Shown one piece after another: positions 1 to 5,509 of a stretch of 5,509 bases of DNA. Below the pieces are notes generated by a model, which ran no database searches, was not told the origin of the DNA, and saw nothing but the letters and a program-made list of their open reading frames with translations. The stretch's first letter is position 1. Each line of letters starts with the position of its first letter. Where the stretch lies: contig JAFOJB010000435.1 of assembly GCA_017420455.1 (NCBI GenBank), positions 1 to 5,509 of the forward strand, read 5' to 3'. A program made the position numbers and the translations under genes. Source of the DNA: Blautia sp. (GTDB lineage: Bacteria > Bacillota > Clostridia > Lachnospirales > Lachnospiraceae).

Positions 1-32
1 GCCTGAATTCCTCATCCTGTGGAGTGACAGCT

Positions 33-112
33 TTCGCAGTCTTGCCCGGATATGAGACCGGTTTTCTGTACAGATACAAAAATCCGGCCTCATATCCGGG
101 CAAGACTGCGAA
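33..112. repeat. 29-bp near-perfect inverted repeat with 22-nt loop
   Basis: The left arm (33-61) and right arm (84-112) are reverse complements over 29 positions with a single mismatch (A57 opposite C88). The core reads GCAGTCTTGCCCGGATATGA on the left arm. The 22-base loop contains a 10-bp palindrome, TCTGTACAGA (65-74), and TTT/AAA at 63-65 and 80-82 can extend the stem after one mismatch. The stem is longer and more perfect than an ordinary terminator, and no T-run follows immediately: the nearest TTTT is at 120-123, eight bases later. It may be a terminator of an upstream gene, a structured RNA or RNase III site, or a copy of a dispersed palindromic or MITE-like element. The sequence alone does not decide between these. 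Confidence 0.9.
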
Positions 113-255
113 TAGTAACTTTTCTATAGCATATCACAGGAAAAAGGGGATTACAAGAAGGGAATTTCGAATATCATAAAATTCTGAAAGCAACGCAGCT
201 GGAATATTGAAGATATAGATAAAAAAACAGCGCAAAAATGGGAAAATAATCATAA

Positions 256-291
256 ATGACAGATCAAAAACCCGGAAGAATATGATACAAT
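256..291 (+). promoter_or_regulatory. Candidate sigma-A promoter for the two-gene deglycosidase unit
   Basis: ATGACA (256-261) matches the -35 consensus at five of six positions and TATGAT (281-286) matches the -10 consensus at five of six. The spacer is 19 bases, or 18 if TGACAG at 257-262 is used, which is longer than ideal. A second possible -10, TACAAT, overlaps at 286-291. Transcription would begin near 293, giving a leader of about 50 bases that ends in the AAGGAGG ribosome site. The non-ideal spacing would suit a promoter needing an activator, such as the AraC-type protein encoded downstream; that link is inference. Confidence 0.4.
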
Positions 292-342
292 AAAGACACT
301 AAAACAAGTTCCGATCAAACAGCACCGGAAAAGGAGGATATT

Positions 343-735
343 ATGGCAGGAAGACAGATTTTTGACCCGGCAGGATTCAGGAATGTCGAGAAGGACGGCA
401 GTGTCTGCGGCTTTCAGTTCGCGTTCAAGCTGCAGTATTACAGAGGGATCACTTTATCCATCATCCGCGATATTGCTGTCACCATCGACGGGGAGAAGAT
501 CCCGAGAGAAAACGTACTGCTCACCGTGAACGGAGAGACCTTTGACCTGGAACAGGTCAAGACGGTTGTCAGCCCTCTGTACCGTTGGGAATTCGGCGAA
601 TACGCGACAGTAACGGTCAGGAAAGAAGGCGGACTTGCAGCTGGAAAGCATCACATCTGTGTTCTTCAGCATATTGCTCCGTCCTATATGCCGTTCCCGA
701 TCCAGGCAAACTGCGAAGCAGACTTTGAGATTTGA
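343..735 (+). CDS. C-glycoside deglycosidase beta-subunit-like protein (DUF6379 type)
   Basis: This is a small, beta-strand-rich protein of 130 residues with no signal peptide or membrane segment, so it is probably cytoplasmic. I assign it to the DUF6379 / C-glycoside deglycosidase beta-subunit family from overall pattern. The main blocks are a segment around residues 23-51 with YYRG and VTIDGE, and a C-terminal segment around 81-119 with a Trp-containing strand, GGLAAGKH and a proline-rich end (PSYMPFP). In characterised enzymes the beta subunit is a beta-sandwich that packs against the metal-binding TIM-barrel alpha subunit and helps form the active site. The start is clear: AAGGAGG (331-337) lies five bases before the ATG. 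The alpha-like gene follows after 19 bases with its own strong ribosome site, so the two are almost certainly co-transcribed and made in similar amounts. The protein has no known catalytic residues of its own. Family placement is from memory of the family pattern, without a search. Confidence 0.78.
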   Translation: MAGRQIFDPAGFRNVEKDGSVCGFQFAFKLQYYRGITLSIIRDIAVTIDGEKIPRENVLLTVNGETFDLEQVKTVVSPLYRWEFGEYATVTVRKEGGLAAGKHHICVLQHIAPSYMPFPIQANCEADFEI

Positions 736-754
736 TTAGAGGAGGACGAAGAAG

Positions 755-1819
755 ATGAGCGAAATCAAAAGAAGCGTATCCCTTTACAGCTATCAGGATG
801 AATATTACAACGGCACTCTGGATCTGGAAGGCTGCCTCAGAGAAACAGCAAAGACCGGCGCGACAGGCGTAGAGCTTCTTGCAGAATCCATGATCAAACA
901 GTTCCCGAATCCCATCTATACCGAGAGCTTCCAGGCGCAGTGGAAGGAATGGCTCGCGAAATACAACCTGACCCCCACCTGCTATGATGCCTTCCTGGAA
1001 AACCATATTTATGAGAACCGTATGCTGAGCCTCGGCGAGCAGGTAGAGATGATGTGCCGTGACCTGAAATGCGCGTCCCTCCTGGGCTTCTCCTGCATCC
1101 GTACTCTGGTTTCCACTCCCATGGATGTCATCGAAGGCAGCCTGGACTATGCGGAAGAGGTTGGCGTAAAGATAGGACTTGAGGTTCATGCACCCTTCTC
1201 CCTGAACTCCAGCTGGGCACAGGGCTATCTTGACAGACTGGACAAACCGGGCTCCAAGTATAAATATTTTGGTTTCATCCCGGATATGGGAATCTTCTGC
1301 CAGAGAGTGCCGGATGTGGTAGAAGAAAAATGGAGGAGACAGGGCGCGAAGGAAGAGTGCATCAAGGTCGTCAATGATGCCTTTGCCGAGAGAGTGCAGA
1401 AAGGCTTCGTAAAGATCGAGTATTCCCTGAATCTTGGTCTTGCCAATATGAATTACAGAAACGCCAATGGTCTTTCCGACCTTACCAGAAAGCTGGAGAG
1501 CATGGGAGCCGGCCCCGCAGATATGGGCTATCTGAATTCCAGCTATACCTACTCCTGGAGCGATCCTCAGGACCTGATCGACAATATCGGTCACATCATC
1601 CATACCCACGCAAAATGCTACAACACCAGTGAAGATTATGTAGAGACCGCAGTTGCGATCCCGCAGGTTGTGGCGGCCTACAAGAAAGCCGGCTATGACG
1701 GATATCTGAGTACAGAGTATGAAGGCGGCGAATCCCTGAGAGACGCGCTTCCCGTAGATGGGATCGAGCAGGTGAGAAGGCATCAGGAAGCTTTAAGAAG
1801 AGCAATCGAAAACGACTGA
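755..1819 (+). CDS. Sugar phosphate isomerase/epimerase-like TIM barrel; putative C-glycoside deglycosidase alpha subunit
   Basis: This 354-residue protein belongs to the xylose-isomerase-like TIM-barrel superfamily (sugar phosphate isomerase/epimerase). Likely divalent-metal ligands are E143 in the EVHAP block, D177 in FIPDMGIF, H283 in the HTHAK block and E321 in STEYEGG, each at the end of a predicted strand as the superfamily requires. H145, beside E143, and K287 are candidate active-site residues. Pairing with a DUF6379-like partner immediately upstream is the signature of C-glycoside deglycosidases, in which an Mn-dependent alpha subunit cleaves the bond between an aglycone and a 3-keto sugar by elimination. 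The start has AGAGGAGG (738-745) nine bases upstream. It lacks a signal peptide and is probably cytoplasmic. A strong terminator follows within 32 bases. An ordinary keto-sugar isomerase or epimerase, or a 3-keto-O-glycoside lyase, remains possible; the substrate cannot be read from sequence. Confidence 0.8.
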   Translation: MSEIKRSVSLYSYQDEYYNGTLDLEGCLRETAKTGATGVELLAESMIKQFPNPIYTESFQAQWKEWLAKYNLTPTCYDAFLENHIYENRMLSLGEQVEMMCRDLKCASLLGFSCIRTLVSTPMDVIEGSLDYAEEVGVKIGLEVHAPFSLNSSWAQGYLDRLDKPGSKYKYFGFIPDMGIFCQRVPDVVEEKWRRQGAKEECIKVVNDAFAERVQKGFVKIEYSLNLGLANMNYRNANGLSDLTRKLESMGAGPADMGYLNSSYTYSWSDPQDLIDNIGHIIHTHAKCYNTSEDYVETAVAIPQVVAAYKKAGYDGYLSTEYEGGESLRDALPVDGIEQVRRHQEALRRAIEND

Positions 1820-1850
1820 TCTGTTGATGCAGACGGATGAAGACAGATAT

Positions 1851-1895
1851 GGACCTGCTGCGGGATTTGCGGATCCTGCAGCAGGTCCTGTTTTT
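1851..1895 (+). terminator. Intrinsic terminator closing the alpha/beta unit
   Basis: GGACCTGCTGC (1851-1861) pairs perfectly with GCAGCAGGTCC (1878-1888). The stem continues inward through a G-T pair and GGAT/ATCC to give about 16 bp around a six-base loop (1867-1872). TGTTTTT follows directly (1889-1895), the classic rho-independent arrangement for the + strand. It lies 31 bases after the stop of the alpha-like gene and separates that unit from the regulator gene downstream. Confidence 0.92.
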
Positions 1896-1920
1896 AGCGC
1901 GGAGGTCTTCCATCGGGTAA

Positions 1921-1950
1921 GGATTGGGACAGCTATTTCCGGATCAATCC
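1921..1950. repeat. Small inverted repeat between terminator and regulator gene
   Basis: GGATTG (1921-1926) and CAATCC (1945-1950) form a 6-bp inverted repeat with an 18-base gap, in the 79-base stretch between the terminator and the regulator start. The promoter of the regulator gene must lie here or overlap the terminator, but I see no good -35/-10 pair: TTGGGA at 1924-1929 has no well-spaced -10. The repeat could be an autoregulatory operator; with only six bases per arm, chance is a fair alternative. Confidence 0.3.
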
Positions 1951-1960
1951 TGAGAATAAA

Positions 1961-1967
1961 AAGATGG
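1961..1967 (+). promoter_or_regulatory. Weak ribosome site that favours the GTG start
   Basis: AAGATGG is an imperfect Shine-Dalgarno match. It sits 7 bases before the GTG at 1975 but 13 bases before the in-frame ATG at 1981, so spacing favours GTG. The weak site plus GTG start suggests low translation, as is common for a regulator; the three other genes have much stronger sites. Confidence 0.45.
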
Positions 1968-1974
1968 TTACCGG

Positions 1975-4395
1975 GTGAATATGAATAATAAAGAACGTTT
2001 TACAATTTCTATCAGTGATGAAGTAACTGCAGAAGCGCGGATGCACCAGAGCATGGAGCTTCTGTTCATTCTGGAAGGAAGCATGAATGTCTGCGTGGAA
2101 AAAAGAGTATCCTCCATGAAGGAAAACGATATTCTTGTCATCAACGCCAACAGAAACCATTTCTTCCAGAAAACCGGGGACGTCCTCTATCTGCAGCTGA
2201 TGGTAAATCAGCAGGTGCTGAACGAGGTACTGAAAAGCGGGGAAAATATCTTCTGGTGTGATTCTTCCGAGACAGATGACGATCGTTTTCCTGAGTTCCG
2301 CCATATCCTGCGCCGGATGCTGAGTCATTATATCGAGCAGAAGGGATACTCGGAGGGCTTCGGCTATATCGCGGATATCTTTGAAATACTGGATTATCTG
2401 ACAAAGCATTTTCTGGTGGGCTTCATGGAACAGAAGGGAAATGAGGACGGGGAACGCTACGAAGAACGGATCCAGCAGATCAATAATTATATCTATTCCA
2501 ATTATGATCAGCAGATCAGTATGAAGGAACTCTCTGAAAAGCTCTTTCTTTCCAATGGGTATCTCTCCCGCTTTTTCAAAAAGAATTACGGCATGAATTT
2601 TGCCAGCTATCTGACCAGTGTACGTCTCTTTTACGCTGTGGACGATCTCCTTTATTCGGACGCGCCGATCACAAGAATTGCCTATAAGAATGGCTTTACC
2701 TCTGCGGCTCTGTTCAACAAGGTTTTCAAGAAGGAATACGGCCTGACCCCGACGGAGTTCCGGCGGAAGGAAGTTCTGAAGCGGGAGACCGGGGAGGAGT
2801 CCGAGCACCAGAAGAAGCTGGAAAAACGTCTGGAGCATATGCTTGTCACGGAGGAACAGGATTCCGAAGAGGCAGGGTTATCCGTAAAAAAGTCATTTGG
2901 AGAGTATTCTGCCGCAGATAATAAAGAACTTCCCCCCTACTGGAATTACATCATCAATTTCGGTGAAGTTTCAAACCTCCTTTACAACACGGCGAAGGAA
3001 CATCTTCTGATTCTGAAAAGCGCTCTGAATTTCAAATATGTCCGCTTCTGGAGTCTGTTCTCCGAGGACTTTTTCAACCGGCCCGGCCAGGAGGAATTCA
3101 ATTTCAGCAGCATCGACACGGTACTGGACATCATCCTGGAGATGGACCTGAAGCCCTTTATCGATTTCGGCCTGAAGCCTGATCAGGTGGTTTACGGGAT
3201 CAATCATTACCAGGACGAGGAAAATATTACGCTCCGGAAAATCGATGCTTTTTCGATCGACCACTGGAAACGGATCATCCGCTCTTTTATGAGTCATATC
3301 GGAAACCGGTACGGGCAGTCTGTTACAGACGACTGGCGCATAGAGCTCTGGTACGATGAGGAATGGCGCAGGGAACGGGGGAAAGAGGAAAAGTATCTGG
3401 AACTGTTTGAGGCTACCAGGAACATCATCAAAAATTTCAATGAAAAAATTCAGGTAGGCGGCTACGGGATCCGCATGGATATGGGTGAGGATGTGCGGCT
3501 GGCGTTCCTGAAAAAATGGAATCAGTCAGACTGCAGACCGGATTTTCTCACGGTTTCCTATTATGCGTATGTCCGCGGAGAAGACGGACTGGACAGGTCT
3601 GCAAGAAGAAATACGGATCACGACGCTTTCTTCCATATGGTATCCAGAGAAAGAAGGATCATCAGCGAGGCAGGGCTTTCGGATCTTCCGATCTATCTGA
3701 ACGAATGGAACCTGACGCCGTCGGTGCGGAATTTTATCAATGACAGTACCTTTAAAGGCGCGTATATCCTGAAGAATATCATTGATCTGTGCGGCACGGT
3801 GGATGGAATGGGCTATGGCTCGGGGAGCGATCTGCAGTATGCTTCCTACGATACCACCGGAGAGCTGTTCGGAGGTACAGGGCTGATCACCAGGGACGGG
3901 ATCCTGAAGCCGGCGGCCTTTGCTTTCGAATTTCTGAATCGTCTGTTCCCCTATTATATCGGAAAGACCGGAAGCTTTCTCGTGACGACGGACAGGCATG
4001 ACAACTATGCCATTATCTGCCATAATCAGCAGAATCTGAGCCTGAATTATTACCTGACCGCGGAATGGGAGATCGAAAAGGACAGTCTCTGGAAATACTT
4101 TGAGGACAGGAAAAAAATGCATCTTCAGGTGCGGCTCAGGGATGTGGCGGACGGTTCCTACAGGGTGAAAATATACAGGATCAATGATCTGAACGGCAGT
4201 GTTCTGAACAAGTGGAAGGAACTGGAATATGAGAAGGAGCTTTCCCGGAACGATCTGAAATATCTGCGCAGAGTCTGTGAGCCGAATCTGACCATGCGGA
4301 AGATTCAGGCAGTGAACGGGGTGCTTACCATAGAGGAGGAACTGCTCCCAAATGAGATCGCTTTTATAAGGGTCAGACGAAGACACGATGAATGA
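1975..4395 (+). CDS. AraC-family transcriptional regulator fused to a GH39-like glycosidase domain
   Basis: This 806-residue soluble protein has three parts. Residues about 10-90 form an AraC-type cupin (H24, E28, then FILEGSMNV, a DILVIN block and H62), usually a ligand-binding fold. Residues about 163-267 are the AraC DNA-binding domain with two helix-turn-helices, ISMKELSEKLFLSNGYLSRF (181-200) and the second around 232-263 ending in the GLTPTEFR signature. A charged linker (268-310) leads to a GH39-like TIM barrel (about 315-660) and a C-terminal beta-rich region to the end. The nucleophile position looks kept (E577 in LNEWN), but the usual WNEP acid/base motif reads WYDE (459-462), so D461 replaces the expected Glu and Y460 the Asn. 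The glycosidase part is therefore probably weak or inactive, and a glycoside-sensing role is my inference. The gene uses GTG, or ATG at 1981. It likely controls the flanking metabolic genes. Confidence is high for AraC, fairly high for GH39 and moderate for inactivity. Confidence 0.88.
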   Translation: MNMNNKERFTISISDEVTAEARMHQSMELLFILEGSMNVCVEKRVSSMKENDILVINANRNHFFQKTGDVLYLQLMVNQQVLNEVLKSGENIFWCDSSETDDDRFPEFRHILRRMLSHYIEQKGYSEGFGYIADIFEILDYLTKHFLVGFMEQKGNEDGERYEERIQQINNYIYSNYDQQISMKELSEKLFLSNGYLSRFFKKNYGMNFASYLTSVRLFYAVDDLLYSDAPITRIAYKNGFTSAALFNKVFKKEYGLTPTEFRRKEVLKRETGEESEHQKKLEKRLEHMLVTEEQDSEEAGLSVKKSFGEYSAADNKELPPYWNYIINFGEVSNLLYNTAKEHLLILKSALNFKYVRFWSLFSEDFFNRPGQEEFNFSSIDTVLDIILEMDLKPFIDFGLKPDQVVYGINHYQDEENITLRKIDAFSIDHWKRIIRSFMSHIGNRYGQSVTDDWRIELWYDEEWRRERGKEEKYLELFEATRNIIKNFNEKIQVGGYGIRMDMGEDVRLAFLKKWNQSDCRPDFLTVSYYAYVRGEDGLDRSARRNTDHDAFFHMVSRERRIISEAGLSDLPIYLNEWNLTPSVRNFINDSTFKGAYILKNIIDLCGTVDGMGYGSGSDLQYASYDTTGELFGGTGLITRDGILKPAAFAFEFLNRLFPYYIGKTGSFLVTTDRHDNYAIICHNQQNLSLNYYLTAEWEIEKDSLWKYFEDRKKMHLQVRLRDVADGSYRVKIYRINDLNGSVLNKWKELEYEKELSRNDLKYLRRVCEPNLTMRKIQAVNGVLTIEEELLPNEIAFIRVRRRHDE

Positions 4396-4647
4396 TAAGA
4401 GTCATGACCGTTTGAAGCAGGGGGAGGGCAAAATTGTACACCTGTGATTATCCTTCGGGAAGCGGAACAGCGCTTCGAGGTGAATATGGGTGAAAAAAAT
4501 CGTCTCCATGCGTGTATCTGAAAAAACAGGAAACAGGTATACTTGATTCATCACAAAAGCCGGGGAAACAGCAGATACTTCCCAGGATGGTCTGCAGTCA
4601 GTGGCTTCACCGGTCCATATCAGTTATAGAAAGGAAAAGGGTATACG
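4396..4647. other. Intergenic spacer between regulator and flavoprotein genes
   Basis: This 252-base spacer shows no gene I would call. No convincing intrinsic terminator follows the regulator: the best hairpin, GAAGCG (4459-4464) with CGCTTC (4471-4476) around GAACAG, has no T-run. The second half holds a candidate -10 with a tandem repeat in front of it and several short, mutually exclusive pairings, GGGAA/TTCCC (4563-4567 with 4579-4583) and GCAGA/TCTGC (4571-4575 with 4591-4595). The length suggests that the flavoprotein gene has its own regulated promoter and leader. Confidence 0.6.
4524..4543 (+). promoter_or_regulatory. Candidate promoter -10 preceded by tandem AAACAGG
   Basis: TATACT (4538-4543) matches the -10 consensus at five of six positions. 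It is directly preceded by two perfect head-to-tail copies of AAACAGG (4524-4530 and 4531-4537). No good -35 is seen about 17 bases upstream (TATCTG at 4515-4520), which would suit an activator-dependent promoter, with the tandem repeat as a possible protein-binding site. Transcription would start near 4550 and leave a leader of about 100 bases. Evidence is motif matching only. Confidence 0.3.
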
Positions 4648-5509
4648 ATGGTTATTTTGGGAGTTTCCTTCGGAAAGAAAAACGCAAACACCGACATTCT
4701 GGTAAAAGAGGCTCTTTTTGGAGCAAGAGAAGCCGCTCCGGACGCGGAGATCAGGTTCATCAACACCTGCAGCATGAACATCGGACGCTGCCGTGGCTGC
4801 GGCGCATGTTCTACACAGCTGGAGAAGGGAAAGGATAATGTCTGTATCTTTAAGGACGATTTCCAGGCGCTGGAGGAGGAAGTGAGAAAGGCAGACTGCC
4901 TGATCATCGGAGCTCCCGTCTATGTTCTGCAGCCGGTAGGCCAGTTCAAGGATTTCGTGGACCGTTTCTCCTGCCGTCATGACTATTCCGCCATCACCTG
5001 GGTCCTGGACAAGAGAAGGACCGGCGAGCTTCCGGGAGATCCGGATGCCTTCCCGATGGAGAGATTTAAAAAGAGGACCGTTTCCTATATTTCCGTAGGC
5101 GGGGCCTCCACCGAAAACTGGACCTCCATGGGTACTGCCACCCTTCATCTCTTCGGCTTCCCGCCCATGATGAAGGTGATGGGAAATTACAACGCCAACA
5201 GCATGGGTACTATCGGGAATCCGTATCTTGATCAGGAGCTGATCGACAACATGCATGAGATGGGCAGAAGAACTGTCCGCGGCTATGAGGATGAGAGCGT
5301 AGGCTTCTTCCAGCCGGCGAACAAACCGGAGGGAGTATGTCCTGTCTGCCATCAGAGACTGATCACCATCCTTCCCGGCACCACCAAAGTAGAATGCCCG
5401 GTCTGCGGCATCGAGGGTGAGCTCAGCATCGAGAACGGCGCCATCAGGGTGGAATTCTCCGAAGCACAGCAGAACCGCGCGCGCGGCACCTTCGCAGGTC
5501 TTCGCGAAC
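4648..5509 (+). CDS. Flavodoxin-fold NAD(P)H-dependent FMN reductase-like protein with C-terminal zinc-ribbon motif (partial at 3' end)
   Basis: The gene starts at the ATG at 4648, after AAGGAAAAGGG with six bases of spacing; an in-frame TAG at 4627-4629 rules out a longer form. It is open for 287 codons and cut by the window edge. The N-terminus has a flavin-phosphate-binding pattern (GVSFGKKNANT, residues 5-15). A cysteine cluster follows: C48, C51, C54 and C66 in CRGCGAC plus a later Cys before FKDD. Then comes APVYVLQPVGQFKDFVDR (89-106), typical of NADPH-dependent FMN reductase and iron-sulfur flavoprotein relatives. The C-terminal part adds CPVC (231-234) and CPVCG (250-254), a zinc-ribbon or rubredoxin-like knuckle. 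It should be a cytoplasmic flavin-dependent redox protein. The spacing from C54 to C66 is longer than the compact iron-sulfur motif I recall, so cluster binding is uncertain. The substrate is unknown; a role on an aglycone or in electron supply to the pathway is only suggested by location. Confidence 0.82.
   Translation, partial: MVILGVSFGKKNANTDILVKEALFGAREAAPDAEIRFINTCSMNIGRCRGCGACSTQLEKGKDNVCIFKDDFQALEEEVRKADCLIIGAPVYVLQPVGQFKDFVDRFSCRHDYSAITWVLDKRRTGELPGDPDAFPMERFKKRTVSYISVGGASTENWTSMGTATLHLFGFPPMMKVMGNYNANSMGTIGNPYLDQELIDNMHEMGRRTVRGYEDESVGFFQPANKPEGVCPVCHQRLITILPGTTKVECPVCGIEGELSIENGAIRVEFSEAQQNRARGTFAGLRE

Larger units (their letters stand above)
1..342. other. Upstream intergenic region without a convincing gene
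   Basis: No supported gene lies in these bases. The left part carries a long inverted repeat (33-112, listed separately). From about 113 the sequence becomes A-rich, as expected for a regulatory region, and it leads to a candidate promoter at 256-291 and the ribosome site of the first gene at 331-337. One forward frame is open from 3 to a TAA at 177-179, but it has no recognisable family, runs straight through both arms of the hairpin, and has no visible start inside the window, so it is not called. Just upstream of the ribosome site a small inverted repeat, TTCCG (309-313) with CGGAA (326-330), could form a weak hairpin in the leader. Confidence 0.7.

Noticed and set aside
3..179. Open + strand frame at the left edge that could be the tail of an upstream gene
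   Set aside because: It reads through both arms of the near-perfect hairpin, has no recognisable family, and no start is visible in the window. More sequence to the left would settle it.
617..1783. Long open frame of 388 codons on the - strand opposite the first two genes
   Set aside because: It overlaps two well-supported genes with strong ribosome sites and recognisable families, crosses their boundary, and has no family pattern of its own. Long antisense open frames are common opposite codon-biased genes.
755..1819. Reading the TIM-barrel gene as a xylose isomerase
   Set aside because: It shares only the fold and metal-ligand layout. The adjacent DUF6379-like partner and the sequence blocks fit the deglycosidase alpha-subunit type better.
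1933..2838. 301-codon open frame on the - strand opposite the regulator N-terminus
   Set aside because: The + strand frame encodes an unmistakable cupin and AraC domain here. The antisense product is a low-complexity hydrophobic sequence without a recognisable domain.
3526..4386. 286-codon open frame on the - strand opposite the GH39-like region
   Set aside because: It is opposite the continuous GH39-like coding frame and has no recognisable domain or supported start.
2917..4395. Reading the GH39-like part of the regulator as an active beta-xylosidase
   Set aside because: It is fused to a DNA-binding domain, lacks a secretion signal, and the WNEP acid/base motif is replaced by WYDE, so an active enzyme is not the best call.
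4459..4476. GAAGCG/CGCTTC hairpin after the regulator as a terminator
   Set aside because: It has only six base pairs and is followed by no T-run, so it was not called as a terminator.
4512..4838. 108-codon + strand open frame overlapping the start of the flavoprotein gene
   Set aside because: It lies out of frame over the flavodoxin N-terminus, has no good ribosome site, and its product is a basic, unrecognisable sequence.
4624..5352. 242-codon open frame on the - strand opposite the flavoprotein gene
   Set aside because: The + strand frame shows flavodoxin and cysteine motifs; the antisense frame shows none.

Overview
The window looks like chromosomal DNA of a gut-type Firmicute, most likely a Lachnospiraceae-like Clostridia member. 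The evidence is strong AGGAGG-type ribosome sites, a roughly balanced base composition with A-rich intergenic DNA, and protein families (a DUF6379-type small subunit paired with an isomerase-like TIM barrel, and an AraC/GH39 fusion) that I associate with that group. The taxonomic call is inference; no rRNA or other marker gene is present.

Layout, all genes on the + strand. Positions 1-342 hold no convincing gene. They contain a striking 29-bp inverted repeat (33-112) and, nearer the first gene, a plausible promoter. Positions 343-1819 hold two tightly linked genes: a 130-residue protein resembling the beta subunit of C-glycoside deglycosidase (CGD), then a 354-residue metal-binding TIM-barrel protein resembling its alpha subunit. 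A strong intrinsic terminator (1851-1895) closes this two-gene unit. Positions 1975-4395 encode an 806-residue regulator: an N-terminal cupin, an AraC-type double helix-turn-helix, and a C-terminal GH39-like barrel with an altered acid/base position. After a 252-base spacer, a flavodoxin-fold oxidoreductase with a cysteine cluster and a C-terminal CxxC/CxxC zinc-ribbon-like motif starts at 4648 and runs off the right edge.

Working model, by inference from family knowledge: the alpha/beta pair cleaves the C-C or C-O bond to a sugar that has already been oxidised to the 3-keto form, releasing an aglycone such as a plant flavonoid. The AraC-GH39 protein is the likely local regulator and may use its degenerate glycosidase domain as a glycoside sensor. 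The flavoprotein may act on the aglycone or supply redox chemistry. The oxidoreductase that would make the 3-keto substrate is not in the window. The most interesting aspects are the candidate deglycosidase pair as a self-contained transcription unit, the repurposed glycosidase domain on the regulator, and the long unexplained hairpin upstream.
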